DNA of 64,000 nucleotides from Lacisediminimonas profundi (GTDB taxonomy: Bacteria; Pseudomonadota; Gammaproteobacteria; Burkholderiales; Burkholderiaceae_D). Where the stretch lies: NCBI RefSeq assembly GCF_008831265.1, contig NZ_VTTH01000005.1:333724-397723 (forward strand), in the 5' to 3' direction. Position 1 is the stretch's first letter. Every line of letters starts with the position of its first letter. The position numbers and the translations under genes were made by a program. The notes below the pieces were generated by a model that had not been told where the DNA came from, ran no database searches, and saw nothing but the letters and a program-made list of their open reading frames with translations. Positions 1 through 8,624 of this stretch are shown here, piece after piece.

Positions 1-522
1 CACTGCGGATGCGCCCGGCAGCTGCTTCTGCCAGAACATCGCCTGTCCCGCAGCCGGATCCAGCTCGTACTGCGCAAAGCCGGCGGCGCGATAAGCGGAC
101 TGCGCGACCTTGTTGTTGGACAGGACTTCCAGCGTGATCTTGCAGCAGCCCATTTCACGGGCAAGCCGCTCCACTTCGCCCAGCAGGGCCCGACCCACGC
201 CGCGGCCGCGCGCTTCCGGCAGCACGGCGATGTCGTGCAGGTTCAGCAAGGGCTTGCAGGCAAAGGTAGAAAAACCTTCGATGCAGACGGCGACGCCCAC
301 TGCATCCTGTTCGACGAATGCGAGCAGCACGTGGACGGTCGGCCGCTTGCGCAACTCATCGGCCAGCTTGTCGCGCACAGTCGGCGGCAACGCTTTGCCG
401 CCGCCCATCGGATCCAGCGCATAGGCGCTGATCAGCTCGACAACTGCGCGGGCGTGAATCGGGTCAGCAAGATCTGCGCGCAGGCAGTGGATCGCGCCCG
501 ACGCGCGGGGGTGGGGACTCAA
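1..522 (-). CDS. GNAT family N-acetyltransferase (3' end outside window)
   Basis: Reading the minus strand from a TTG at 520-522 gives 174 residues with no stop before the window edge. The stretch LHDIAVLPEARGRGVGRALL is the GNAT acetyl-CoA binding loop (R/Q-x-x-G-x-G/A), and the later ITLEVLSNNKVAQSAYRAAG is the usual C-terminal GNAT signature, so the protein should move an acetyl group from acetyl-CoA to an amine. The substrate cannot be inferred. The TTG start is chosen because AGAGGA lies seven bases upstream; the nearest ATG (about 19 bases further out) is in another frame. The protein is nearly complete, since the family is usually 150-180 residues. Confidence 0.82.
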   Translation of the reverse strand, partial: MSPHPRASGAIHCLRADLADPIHARAVVELISAYALDPMGGGKALPPTVRDKLADELRKRPTVHVLLAFVEQDAVGVAVCIEGFSTFACKPLLNLHDIAVLPEARGRGVGRALLGEVERLAREMGCCKITLEVLSNNKVAQSAYRAAGFAQYELDPAAGQAMFWQKQLPGASAV

Positions 523-812
523 TCGGTATTCCTCTTTCCATTACGTCACCGGCATGACGCGACAGATCGCGCCACCCGGGGTACAGGGGGCATGCCATTG
601 CATGCGAGGATCATTGAGCAAGGAGCGTTCCAGCCAGGATGGCTGATAGTGGGGCGAGATGCCCCTGGATCAGGCGCTGCTGCACCAGTTCGGGTTGGGG
701 CTGAGCCGGTGGTGGTGCGGACTCAGGCCCCCTGAACTTCGAGGATCACGTTGCCCAATCTGTAACGAGCCACAGAAATGGTGACCCATGAATGGACATC
801 ATGGATCGGGAG
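523..812. other. intergenic region with no supported gene
   Basis: About 290 bases between the GNAT start and the end of the cupin gene. Short open frames exist on both strands but none has a ribosome binding site plus protein-like composition. The GNAT promoter must lie here, but I see no convincing -35/-10 pair. Confidence 0.5.
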
Positions 813-1205
813 TCAGGCCATCTGCTTCATTTTTTCCAGCATGTGATCGATCACATGAGAATGTTCATGCTGCGGACTGAACAGGATGAGCTCGGCATTT
901 TCGTCAACCTTGACCGTGTGGCCGGGAGGCCAATAGAACAGGTCGCCGGCATGCACGGCTTCCTGCTTGCCATCGGAGTAAGTAGTGGTCACCGCGCCCT
1001 CGATCACGTAACCCCAGTGCGGCGCATGGCACATGTCCCCTTCCAGCCCTTGGAGCAGCGGCGAGATGTCCATTCCGGCCGGGAGCGAAAAATACTCTCC
1101 GCTGATCTTGCCGTAACCGGTCGCGTCACCGAAATCAACCTGCTGTCGGGCAGTTGCTCCCGGGATTCCGATCCTGACTGGAACGTCGTTCTTGGCAATG
1201 TGCAT
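813..1205 (-). CDS. small cupin-domain protein
   Basis: A 130-residue single-domain cupin. The metal-binding cupin motif 1 is seen as CHAPHWGYVIEGAVTTTYSDG and motif 2 as AGDLFYWPPGHTVKVDENAE, with candidate metal ligands in the H-x-x-H and later His/Glu positions. The C-terminus is His-rich (PQHEHSHVIDHM). ATG at 1203-1205 is chosen because AGGAG sits six bases upstream; the frame is open further upstream but without a binding site. It is the last gene of the minus-strand catabolic group, 335 bases beyond the sulfurtransferase. Small cupins near oxygenase genes can be dioxygenases, isomerases or ligand sensors; which applies here is unknown. Confidence 0.8.
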   Translation of the reverse strand: MHIAKNDVPVRIGIPGATARQQVDFGDATGYGKISGEYFSLPAGMDISPLLQGLEGDMCHAPHWGYVIEGAVTTTYSDGKQEAVHAGDLFYWPPGHTVKVDENAELILFSPQHEHSHVIDHMLEKMKQMA

Positions 1206-1540
1206 GGCTGGCTCCTGCGAGAAAAGCGCAGGCTTTGACTTCGTTAAACCTGATACGGTCCTGGAAGGAAAGCCTGACCCACGCCTGAGTGCCAATGCTC
1301 AAGTGTCACACCTGATATGGCCGGCGCAAGCACCACGAACAGGTGCCCGCGGTCGGGAAAGATTGGACTTGTGTGCGGCAACCGGATTGAGAAGGAACAA
1401 ACTTCCAGTTCGTTGGAGGCGGAGGAAGCGCTTGTGGATGCAAGCTCGACCGTCGTGCGCCTTGAATCCCGCCCCGCGCCCACTGCCCCCCTGCGCTCCG
1501 GCCGACAGGCAGCCCCTTTCCGCTTCCGGCTCTCTGCACA
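1206..1540. other. 335-base gap between cupin and sulfurtransferase genes
   Basis: No convincing gene. It holds a pair of near-identical 13-base direct repeats, ACCTGATAYGGYC, at 1248-1260 and 1310-1322 (62 bases apart). They could be regulator sites for a separate promoter of the cupin gene. The repeats are seen; the function is a guess. Confidence 0.4.
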
Positions 1541-2425
1541 TCAGGCAGCCCCGGTCGCCACCGGCAAGTGCGGCATCGAGCCCCATTCGGTCCACGATCC
1601 GTCGTACACCGACACATCCGGCTTGCCCAACTCATGCAGCGCCAACGCTAGTACGCAGGCGGAGACACCGGACCCGCAAGAGCAGATGAGCCGGCCGTCG
1701 AGATCGATGCCGGCTGCCGCGAACTGCTCGGCCAGCCGCTGGGGCGGCAGCATGGTGCCGGTTTCGGCATCGAGCAGGCGCTCGTAGGGAAGATTGCGGC
1801 TGCCCGGTATGTGGCCGCTGCGCAGGCCCGGCCGCGGCTCTTTCGCCTCGCCGGAGAACCGCGACGCCGCCCGGGCATCGACCACCTGGTGTCCAGCCTC
1901 GCAGGCTGCGCACACCTCGTCCATGCCGCAAACGGAGGCATCTGGTCTGCCGGCGACGAAGGACGCAGGCCGGGCGCGCACTTCGCCCTGCTGCACCGGA
2001 CGTCCTTCGCGCAGCCATCGCGGCAAGCCGCCGTCCAGCACCGCCACCTTGTCGTGGCCGAATGCGCGGAACATCCACCAGATCCGCGGCGCGCTCATGA
2101 TGCCGTGCTGGTCGTACACCACGACCATGTCATCGTTACCGATGCCGCATTCGCCGATCGTCCGGGCGAATTGCCCGGCGGTCGGCATGGTGTTGGCAAA
2201 CCGGCTGTCCGGCAGGCTGAGCGCCTGGTAGTCGATGAAGCCCGCACCCGGGACATGGGCCTGCAGGTATTCGGCATGCGCATCGCGCGCCACGCCGGGC
2301 AAATAGTAGGTCGCGTCGACGACGCACAGGCCAGGGGTGCCCAGCGATTGCTGCAGCCAAGCGGGCGACACCAGGGCGCCGCCCCGCGACCGGCTGGCAG
2401 CGCTCGATCTGTCAGTGGCGCTCAT
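1541..2425 (-). CDS. sseA: sulfurtransferase (3-mercaptopyruvate/thiosulfate type), two rhodanese domains
   Basis: 294 residues, the usual size for SseA-type enzymes. An N-terminal inactive rhodanese domain (about 15-140, with VVDATYYLPG and VAVLDGGLPRWL) is followed by a catalytic one (about 165-290). The active-site loop CGSGVSA places the catalytic cysteine at about residue 250; the CGSGV pattern is closer to mercaptopyruvate than to thiosulfate sulfurtransferases. The enzyme moves a sulfane sulfur to cyanide or a thiol acceptor. Its start overlaps the stop of the Bug gene by four bases (ATGA), so it is translationally coupled to the aromatic oxygenase operon. That is an unusual place for a sulfurtransferase. 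Confidence 0.87.
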   Translation of the reverse strand: MSATDRSSAASRSRGGALVSPAWLQQSLGTPGLCVVDATYYLPGVARDAHAEYLQAHVPGAGFIDYQALSLPDSRFANTMPTAGQFARTIGECGIGNDDMVVVYDQHGIMSAPRIWWMFRAFGHDKVAVLDGGLPRWLREGRPVQQGEVRARPASFVAGRPDASVCGMDEVCAACEAGHQVVDARAASRFSGEAKEPRPGLRSGHIPGSRNLPYERLLDAETGTMLPPQRLAEQFAAAGIDLDGRLICSCGSGVSACVLALALHELGKPDVSVYDGSWTEWGSMPHLPVATGAA

Positions 2426-3390
2426 TCAGGCTTGATCCCGGTCCGTTTGACGAAGTCACCCCATTTTTTCAATTCGCCTTCGACAAAGCTGCGGAATTCC
2501 GCCGGCGGATTTCCGCCCGGTACCGCGCCGATGGTTTCGAATTTTTTCATGACCGCCGGGTTTTTGAATCCCTCGCGCAAGGCCGCTGCGATGCGGTTGA
2601 CGATGGCCGGCGAGGTGCCTGCAGGTGCAAACAGCCCGCTCCATCCCTCGACGTTGAAGCCTGGCAATCCGGACTCCGCAATGGTGGGGACGTCTGGCGT
2701 CTGCGCATAGCGCTTCCCGCTGGTCAGCGCGATCGGACGCAGGCGGCCGCTGCCAACCCACTGCAGCGCATCGGAATAGTTTGCGAAGGTGAGTTGCACC
2801 TCGCCCGCAACGGTGGCAGCCACCGCCGGCGCACCTCCCTTGTACTGGATGTGCATCATGTCTATGCCAGCCATCTGCTTGAAGATTTCACCGCTGTACT
2901 GGGTCAGCCCGCCAGCCCCGGAAAAATTCAGCTTGCCCGGCTGCGCCTTGGCCAGTGCAATCAGTTCCGGCACCGTCTTGACCGGCAGGCTGGGATGCAC
3001 CATCAACATCATCGGATTGGTGTTGATGAGAGTGATCGGCGCGAAGTCCTTCACACCGTCGTATTTGACGTTGGAAAGGAACTGATTAAGCGTTTGCGGC
3101 GCAGCCAGGCCGAGCAGTAACGTATAGCCGTCCGGTGCCGCCCGGGCAACATACTCGGTGCCCAGGCTGCCGCTGGCGCCCGACTTGTTGACCACGATGA
3201 CGTTCGCCTTCACCGCATCCTGCAGAATCGGCTGGATGATGCGCGCGACAATGTCGCCGATGCCGCCCGGCGCGTAAGGAACGATGATCTCGATAGTGCG
3301 GCTGGGCCAGTTCTGCGCTTGCGCCAGCGGCGCGCAAAGCAGCAACGACGACAGGGCGGTCATGCAGAGCCGCCGGGTCCGATTCAGCAT
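2422..3390 (-). CDS. Bug/TctC-family periplasmic substrate-binding protein
   Basis: 322 residues with a Sec signal peptide (MLNRTRRLCMTALSSLLLCA, cleavage after AQA near residue 25). The family hallmark follows: WPSRTIEIIVPYAPGGIGDI, then a pattern typical of the carboxylate-binding loop (VVNKSGASGSLGTEYVARAA). Bug proteins are very numerous in Burkholderiales and bind carboxylates, aromatic acids or amides, often without cognate TctAB membrane genes nearby; none are seen here. The gene lies 39 bases after the oxygenase beta subunit and overlaps the sulfurtransferase, so it probably captures the oxygenase substrate or a related acid. Confidence 0.9.
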   Translation of the reverse strand: MLNRTRRLCMTALSSLLLCAPLAQAQNWPSRTIEIIVPYAPGGIGDIVARIIQPILQDAVKANVIVVNKSGASGSLGTEYVARAAPDGYTLLLGLAAPQTLNQFLSNVKYDGVKDFAPITLINTNPMMLMVHPSLPVKTVPELIALAKAQPGKLNFSGAGGLTQYSGEIFKQMAGIDMMHIQYKGGAPAVAATVAGEVQLTFANYSDALQWVGSGRLRPIALTSGKRYAQTPDVPTIAESGLPGFNVEGWSGLFAPAGTSPAIVNRIAAALREGFKNPAVMKKFETIGAVPGGNPPAEFRSFVEGELKKWGDFVKRTGIKPE

Positions 3391-3429
3391 TGATGTCTCC
3401 TAGGTTAGGCTGCCTCTCCGGGCAGTCGG

Positions 3430-3954
3430 TTAGAACGGGATGACCAGCAGCGTATCGAGGCTGCGTGAGTCGAGCACGACTTTCCTTCTGGTGAAAAAGG
3501 GCTCGCCTTCCGCCAGCGATACCGTGTCGAGGTATTTTCCGGTTGCGAACAGTTCGGCCGCGCCGGTGTACATGGTGCGGTAGATCGCGAAATTGCTGCG
3601 CAGGCTGTAGCTGGCAGGCCCCTCCTCCCGGATTTCCGGGCGTCCGGTAAGGTGGCAGTAGACGTGCTGCTCGAAGATGTTGGCGGTCTTCATTGCCTTG
3701 ATGCGGTCTTCCAGCATGCCACGGCCCTCGCAATACATGATGCCGATCGGCAGGCCGGCTTCAACATTCTGGCGGGTGGTGATCTCGTATACGCAGCGTT
3801 CGGCAAAGAAGCCGGGCCAGCTGTCGATGTCGCCGTCGTCAATCTGGTGGCAGTAGCCGGCCAGGAAGTCTTCCAGGCGCTGCCGTACCTCCTGCGGCAC
3901 GCGGCCGCCTGCTGCTGCACATGTGCTGTCCGGCCTTTCCATCACTACGCTCAT
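3430..3954 (-). CDS. aromatic ring-hydroxylating oxygenase, beta (small) subunit
   Basis: 174 residues matching the ring-hydroxylating beta family (cone-shaped SnoaL-like fold). Seen features: an N-terminal helix with QRLEDFLAGYCHQIDDGDID, the stretch CVYEITTRQNVEAGLPIGIM, and a C-terminal GKYLDTVSLAEGEPFFTRRK. The subunit holds the alpha3-beta3 hexamer together and is mainly structural. Its start overlaps the alpha subunit stop by four bases (ATGA at 3951-3954), which favours balanced synthesis of the two subunits. Confidence 0.9.
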   Translation of the reverse strand: MSVVMERPDSTCAAAGGRVPQEVRQRLEDFLAGYCHQIDDGDIDSWPGFFAERCVYEITTRQNVEAGLPIGIMYCEGRGMLEDRIKAMKTANIFEQHVYCHLTGRPEIREEGPASYSLRSNFAIYRTMYTGAAELFATGKYLDTVSLAEGEPFFTRRKVVLDSRSLDTLLVIPF

Positions 3955-5210
3955 TTGAACCCCATGATTTCGCGATAACCGTGCCAGAAGCCGCGCACTG
4001 CGGCTTCGGTCGCCCGGGAAGATTCGTTGGACTCGGCCACCTTGCCGCCCATTTCGATGAAGGCTTCGGCGTCCGGGCTCGATTTCGTGCCGCGCTGGAC
4101 AAAGGAATTGATGCAGCCATCTTCCAGCGCCACCAGGCCGGCCGCGCCCGTCAGGTTGCTCTGCATGACGCGCATCCTGGTCTGCTCTTCGGTGTCGGTC
4201 TCGTATCCGAGGAAAATCCAGTAGAGCTCAGTCTTGTCGACGCCGCGCGGGACGAAGATGCGGACCGCCAGCGAGTTCAGCGTCAGCTGCGACACGAAGT
4301 TCGGGAACACGGTCTGGATGCTGTGCGTGATGTTGTCGTCGAACCCGTTCCAGGCATCCAGCAGTTGCGGCGCAGCCAGCGCGGACTCGTAGCGTGCCGA
4401 GTGAACCTGCGCCTGCTTGTACTCGTCTGCAACGTCCAGCGTCGCCCGCTTGGCGTAGCTGATGTGATGCCACTTCTTGTCCGACAGCACGATGCCGCCA
4501 TCCATGTCGAGCCGATTGACCTTGAAGGTCGTGTAGAAGGTATGCAGCAGGGTCGCGTGGTAGGAGTCGCGCACGTTCTCCGCATACAACTTCCAGTTGT
4601 TGTGGATGATCTGGCTGTGGGTGCCAAGTATCTTCAGCGGATGATCCATGTTCCTGGCGAGGAAACGCATGATGCTCTCGCCCAGGTATTCTTCCAGCGG
4701 TGGCGTCTCTTCAGAGAAGGTGCCGAAGATGATGCCGGAGAAGGTCGCCACCTTGATCCGCTGCAGCCGGTGGCTGGCGACGTCGAAGTCGTCCGGCATG
4801 CCGCCCTTGCCGCGTATGCCGTTGCAGAAGGCAACGCTCTTGAGCTGTCCGTCCAGCGAGTAGTTCCAGGCGTGGTAGACGCAGGAAAGAGACTCGACAT
4901 TGTCGCGTTCCTTCAGGCATACCAGCGCGCCCTTGTGCGCGCAGCGGTTGACCATCGCATGGATCTTGCCGGTCTCGTCGCGGGTGACGATGATCGGCGT
5001 GTCGCCGATCCAGGTAGTGCGCACGTCGCCCTTGTTGGGGATTTCGACTTCCAGGCACAGGTAATTCCAGATCGGTCCGCGGAAGATTTTCTTCTGTTCG
5101 GCTTCGTAGATTTCCTGATCAGAGAAAACCTGGAAAGGCACCCGCGTGACACCCTCCTCTGGCCACGAAACCAGGGGTTGCTCGGCAGGCGGAAAAGTTC
5201 TGGCGTTCAT
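3951..5210 (-). CDS. Rieske non-heme iron ring-hydroxylating oxygenase, alpha (large) subunit
   Basis: 419 residues. The Rieske [2Fe-2S] ligands are C90-x-H92 and C110-x2-H113. The mononuclear iron site follows as D215-S-Y-H218-x4-H223, with a distal acid near D364 in ALEDGCINS. Overall it resembles the salicylate/anthranilate hydroxylase branch, but the substrate is not certain. It would add O2 to an aromatic acid using electrons from a ferredoxin and reductase, and no such genes occur in this window, so they must be encoded elsewhere. ATG at 5208-5210 is chosen over upstream codons because AAGGA lies five bases before it. A good sigma-70 promoter sits at 5270-5298. Confidence 0.9.
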   Translation of the reverse strand: MNARTFPPAEQPLVSWPEEGVTRVPFQVFSDQEIYEAEQKKIFRGPIWNYLCLEVEIPNKGDVRTTWIGDTPIIVTRDETGKIHAMVNRCAHKGALVCLKERDNVESLSCVYHAWNYSLDGQLKSVAFCNGIRGKGGMPDDFDVASHRLQRIKVATFSGIIFGTFSEETPPLEEYLGESIMRFLARNMDHPLKILGTHSQIIHNNWKLYAENVRDSYHATLLHTFYTTFKVNRLDMDGGIVLSDKKWHHISYAKRATLDVADEYKQAQVHSARYESALAAPQLLDAWNGFDDNITHSIQTVFPNFVSQLTLNSLAVRIFVPRGVDKTELYWIFLGYETDTEEQTRMRVMQSNLTGAAGLVALEDGCINSFVQRGTKSSPDAEAFIEMGGKVAESNESSRATEAAVRGFWHGYREIMGFK

Positions 5211-5269
5211 CTGCATCCTTCGTCGCTGGTGGATCGGCCGCAGCTGTTGCACCGCCGCCGTTGCAAACG

Positions 5270-5298
5270 ACTATAAGGTTCCGCGCGCCATTGTTCAA
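5270..5298 (-). promoter_or_regulatory. sigma-70 type promoter of the oxygenase operon
   Basis: On the minus strand TTGAAC (5293-5298) and TATAGT (5270-5275) are separated by exactly 17 bases, about 60 bases before the alpha-subunit start. An AT-rich tract at 5299-5313 lies just upstream, where a LysR-type activator would be expected to bind. Confidence 0.65.
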
Positions 5299-5342
5299 TA
5301 CGATAATATTTATATGCTCATCTCCTTTTGCGATAAAGTTCC
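5273..5342. promoter_or_regulatory. pair of 10-base direct repeats in the divergent LysR/oxygenase promoter region
   Basis: ATAAGGTTCC (5273-5282) and ATAAAGTTCC (5333-5342) differ at one base and start exactly 60 bases apart. The first overlaps the oxygenase -10 box; the second ends three bases before the LysR start codon. They could be sites by which the regulator controls both genes. The repeats are seen; the role is inferred. Confidence 0.45.
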
Positions 5343-5345
5343 AAC

Positions 5346-6296
5346 ATGAACATGGACCTTCACCTGCTGCAGGTATTCCTCGCCGTCTACGAACGCCGCA
5401 ATGTGGGCGAAGCGGCCAACGCGCTCGAAATGAGCCAGCCGGGCCTGAGCACGGCGCTGGCGCGCCTGCGCCGGATCCTGCAGGACCCACTTTTCGTCAA
5501 GACCGCGCGCGGCATGGAACCCACTGCCCGCGCGCACGGACTGGTGACGCCGATCCGTTCCATCGTCCATTCGATCAATACCGACTTGCTGGTAGCACCC
5601 GATTTTGTGCCCGCCACCTCAACCCGCGAATTTCGCATTGCATTGTCGGACATCGGCGAAGGCATCTACCTGCCGTTCGCAGTGCGCAGCATCCAGGAAA
5701 TGGCGCCGTCGGTTTCGCTGCGCTCTCTGTTCATGCCGCCCAAGCGGCTGGAAGAGGAAATGGCAGCGGGGCGGGTAGACCTGGCGATCGGCTATTTTCC
5801 CGACATCAAGGGCAGCCAATTTTTCCAGCGCCGCATCGGCCTGCATTCCTTCGCCTGCCTGGTCCGCACGGACCATCCTGAAGTCGGACGCCAGCTGAGC
5901 ATGAAGCAGTTCAGCGAGCTCGGACATGTGATCGTCGAGGCGCCGGGACGGAGCCAGGAAGTGTTCGAAACATTCCTGCGCAAAAAGCAGGTGGAGCGCA
6001 GGATCGTCCTTAGCACGCCGCACTTCATGAGCGTGCCCGTGATCGTCGCGGGCAGCAGCTCGATCGCGGTGGTGCCGCAGGCGCTGGCCGATTTTGTCGT
6101 GCACCACCCGGATATCCGCCAGGTCGGCCTGCCCTTCGTTCCGCCCACTTTCCAGGTCAACCTGTACTGGCACCGCAGCGGCCAACTCGATGCCGCCAAC
6201 CAGTGGCTGCGCGAAACCCTGATCTCGCACTTCGACGTAATCCGCCAGCGCGCCTACGACCGCAACGGCAAGCGCCGCCAAGCCACGACGGGGTGA
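5346..6296 (+). CDS. LysR-family transcriptional regulator of the aromatic operon
   Basis: 316 residues, the standard LysR length. The N-terminal winged helix-turn-helix (about 1-62) contains LLQVFLAVYERRNVGEAANA and the typical SQPGLSTALARLRRILQDPL recognition region, followed by a linker helix and a type 2 periplasmic-binding effector domain. The sequence around FRIALSDIGEGIYLPFAV recalls the NahR/NodD/PcaQ-like branch that binds aromatic acids. It is transcribed away from the oxygenase genes across 135 bases, the classic arrangement for a LysR activator of a neighbouring catabolic operon. No strong ribosome binding site is seen; a second ATG lies at codon 3. Confidence 0.88.
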   Translation: MNMDLHLLQVFLAVYERRNVGEAANALEMSQPGLSTALARLRRILQDPLFVKTARGMEPTARAHGLVTPIRSIVHSINTDLLVAPDFVPATSTREFRIALSDIGEGIYLPFAVRSIQEMAPSVSLRSLFMPPKRLEEEMAAGRVDLAIGYFPDIKGSQFFQRRIGLHSFACLVRTDHPEVGRQLSMKQFSELGHVIVEAPGRSQEVFETFLRKKQVERRIVLSTPHFMSVPVIVAGSSSIAVVPQALADFVVHHPDIRQVGLPFVPPTFQVNLYWHRSGQLDAANQWLRETLISHFDVIRQRAYDRNGKRRQATTG

Positions 6297-6454
6297 TCAA
6301 TTACGAGAACTCCGCATAGGGCCAGCGTTCACGTGCATCGACGAACGATGAACCCGCTCGCCACAGCCGGACCAGGAACCCCAGGCTGGACGCGACGTTC
6401 AGCGCATTCGGCACAGCGAGCACGGCGCGCTGGTCAACGAAGTGGTGATAGTCC

Positions 6455-6471
6455 CCGGACTGAGAGTCCGG
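6455..6471. terminator. stem-loop between convergent LysR and acyl-CoA synthetase genes
   Basis: CCGGACT-gag-AGTCCGG is a perfect 7-base-pair stem with a three-base loop, 29 bases past the synthetase stop. It has no T-run, so it may be a Rho-dependent pause or an RNA 3' end protector rather than a textbook terminator. Confidence 0.35.
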
Positions 6472-6499
6472 CCGCACCGTGGCCGCACGTCGCCAGCCT

Positions 6500-8191
6500 T
6501 CACTCGGCCTGCCAGATCACCTCGCGGCCTGAGGACTCCCAGCGCTCGTACTGCGCAGAATAGACCTCATCGATGCGCTTGCGCTTGACCTTGAAGGTGG
6601 GCGTGATGATGTCGCTCTCTACCGTCCACGGCGTGGTCACGACAACCAGCCGGGACAGTTGCTGCTGCAGATCCAGCGTCGCGTTTACGCGGCGCAGGTG
6701 CTCAGCCAGCGAGCGCTCCAGCTCGGCCCGCGCTGCGGGGTTGCCGGCGCGTGCGGCGGCCTCGGCATTGAGCATCACGATGCCCAGCGGCTGGCTCAGG
6801 TTGGCGCCGGTGACGACACAGGCTTCCACCGCAGCGTGCATCCCCAGCTTGTCCTCGATCGGCGCCGGCGCGACGTAGTTGCCCTTGCTGGTCTTGAACA
6901 GGTCCTTCAGGCGGCCGGTGATGCGCAGGTTGCCGTGCGCGTCCACCTGGCCCGTGTCGCCGGTGCGCAACCAGCCGTCTGCGGTGAAGGTCTCGCGGGT
7001 CAGTTCCGGCTGCTTGTAGTAGCCCCGCATCAGCGCGGCGCTGCGCATCTGGATCTCGCCGGTCCGGGCATCGATGCGCGACTCGACGCCGTCGTAGGTC
7101 GGACCCACCGTGCCCTGCTGGTTGTGGCCCGGCACGGTGAGGTGCGAGATGGCCAGGTTTTCGGTCATACCGTAGCCTTCGTTGATCGGAAGGCCGAGTT
7201 TTCGATACCAGGCCAGCAGTGCCAGCGGCATCGGCGCCGCACCGCCCACCGCAATCCTGCATTGCTCCAGGCCCAGCGCCTTGAGTACCTTGCGCCGCAC
7301 CAGGCCACCGATGATCGGGATCGACAGCAGGCGTTCGAGCCTGGCCGGCGGCAGCTTGTGGTGCACGCCGCTCTGGAACTTGACCCACAGGCGCGGCACC
7401 GAGAAGAAGATGGTCGGGCGGGCGCGCTGCAGGTCGGCCATGAAGGACTCGACCGATTCGGCAAAGTACACGCGCATGCCGGTGTGCAGCCAGCCATGCT
7501 CAACCAGCACGCGCTCGACCACGTGAGCCAGCGGCAGGTACGACAGCATGCGGTCCCCGGCCGTCATCGGGATGCGCTTGAGGCCGGTTTCCAGTGCCCA
7601 GGCGAAGTTGCCGAAACTGTGCATCACGCCCTTGGGTCGGCCGGTGGTGCCCGAGGTGTAGATCAGCGTGGCCAGTTCGTCAGCGCCGCGCGTCGCTTCG
7701 CCCTGCAGCGGCGGGTTGCGCGCACAGATCACATCCCAGCCCTCGCAGCCCAGGATCACATCCGGCGGCGATAGCGGGTAGCTGATGCACGGCAGGCCGG
7801 CCGGCACGCCTGGCTTCATGCCCTCCCAGCCGTCGAGCTTGCCGATGAAGCAGGCCCGAGCCTCACTGTGGGTCAGAATGTACTCGACTGTGGCGGTCGA
7901 CAAGGTCGGGTACAGCGGCACCGAGACATGACCGGCCATCCAGATGGCCAGGTCGCTCATCAACCACCAGGCGCAGTTCTTGGACAGGATCGCCACCTTC
8001 GAGCCCGGCTCCCAGCCCTGGACCTTCAGATGGGCAGCCATGCGGCGCACCTCGTCGGCCACCTGGGCCCAGGTGAAGTCACGGACCACGCCACCGCCCA
8101 TCGGCTGGCTCAGCGCGATGCGGTCAGGCGCGACCCTCTCCCAGTGGAGCAGGCGTTGCAGGGCCAGCGATTCGGGTTTGGCAGCATTCAT
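6500..8191 (-). CDS. long-chain fatty acyl-CoA synthetase (AMP-forming)
   Basis: 563 residues of the ANL superfamily. The P-loop is LIYTSGTTGRPKGVMHSFGN, the A5 motif NEGYGMTENL, the adenylate-binding Asp in WLRTGDTGQVDAHGNLRI, and the lysine-bearing end RLKDLFKTSKGNYVAPAPIE. The FKTSKG(N/K)YVAP element is typical of bacterial FAD-type long-chain acyl-CoA synthetases (FadD15-like) and bubblegum relatives. It activates a fatty acid to acyl-AMP, then acyl-CoA. ATG at 8189-8191 is chosen because AAGGA lies seven bases upstream; a longer frame lacks a site. It is divergent from the ACP/FAAL/PlsC fusion, so both probably serve the same lipid process. Confidence 0.87.
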   Translation of the reverse strand: MNAAKPESLALQRLLHWERVAPDRIALSQPMGGGVVRDFTWAQVADEVRRMAAHLKVQGWEPGSKVAILSKNCAWWLMSDLAIWMAGHVSVPLYPTLSTATVEYILTHSEARACFIGKLDGWEGMKPGVPAGLPCISYPLSPPDVILGCEGWDVICARNPPLQGEATRGADELATLIYTSGTTGRPKGVMHSFGNFAWALETGLKRIPMTAGDRMLSYLPLAHVVERVLVEHGWLHTGMRVYFAESVESFMADLQRARPTIFFSVPRLWVKFQSGVHHKLPPARLERLLSIPIIGGLVRRKVLKALGLEQCRIAVGGAAPMPLALLAWYRKLGLPINEGYGMTENLAISHLTVPGHNQQGTVGPTYDGVESRIDARTGEIQMRSAALMRGYYKQPELTRETFTADGWLRTGDTGQVDAHGNLRITGRLKDLFKTSKGNYVAPAPIEDKLGMHAAVEACVVTGANLSQPLGIVMLNAEAAARAGNPAARAELERSLAEHLRRVNATLDLQQQLSRLVVVTTPWTVESDIITPTFKVKRKRIDEVYSAQYERWESSGREVIWQAE

Positions 8192-8600
8192 GGCACGTCC
8201 TTTCGATGATCTGATAGCGGGCCTCGACAGCGGCCGCGCACCGCCCCGGTGAACCCACGCGCCTTTGCGCACCATATCGCCCTCCGCCGCCGGCAGCCTT
8301 GCTTCCGGTCAACTCGCCGCCAGACAACCCTCGCCGTCCAGGTGGCGTGCGTCCGTGTCGACGGGCACGAGTTCGATGGCGAGCCAAAGACCAGGACCCT
8401 CATGCAAGAAAAGCTCGGGAATTCGGCGCTGGCAGGCTATTGCCCCTGAATCCGCCGGTTACCCAAGCCAGGCGATCGGGTGAAGCGGTGCTGGTGTTCG
8501 TTCGCTTGATGCAAGACAAGCGCCCGGCTATTCCTTGGTGTTAAATCGTTGCCTGGCACGCGGGGGTGCACGAGCAGTCGGCTCAGAATGACGCGCCCCG
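8192..8600. other. divergent intergenic region of the lipid locus
   Basis: About 410 bases between the divergent synthetase and fusion genes. I see no protein-like frame and no clear promoter hexamers. Both promoters must lie here. Confidence 0.45.
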
Positions 8601-8624
8601 GTGCTGAATGGAACAGCGCTGGCA

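Noticed and set aside
6659..7774. 371-codon plus-strand frame opposite the acyl-CoA synthetase
   Set aside because: Shadow of a gene with intact ANL motifs; composition is not protein-like.
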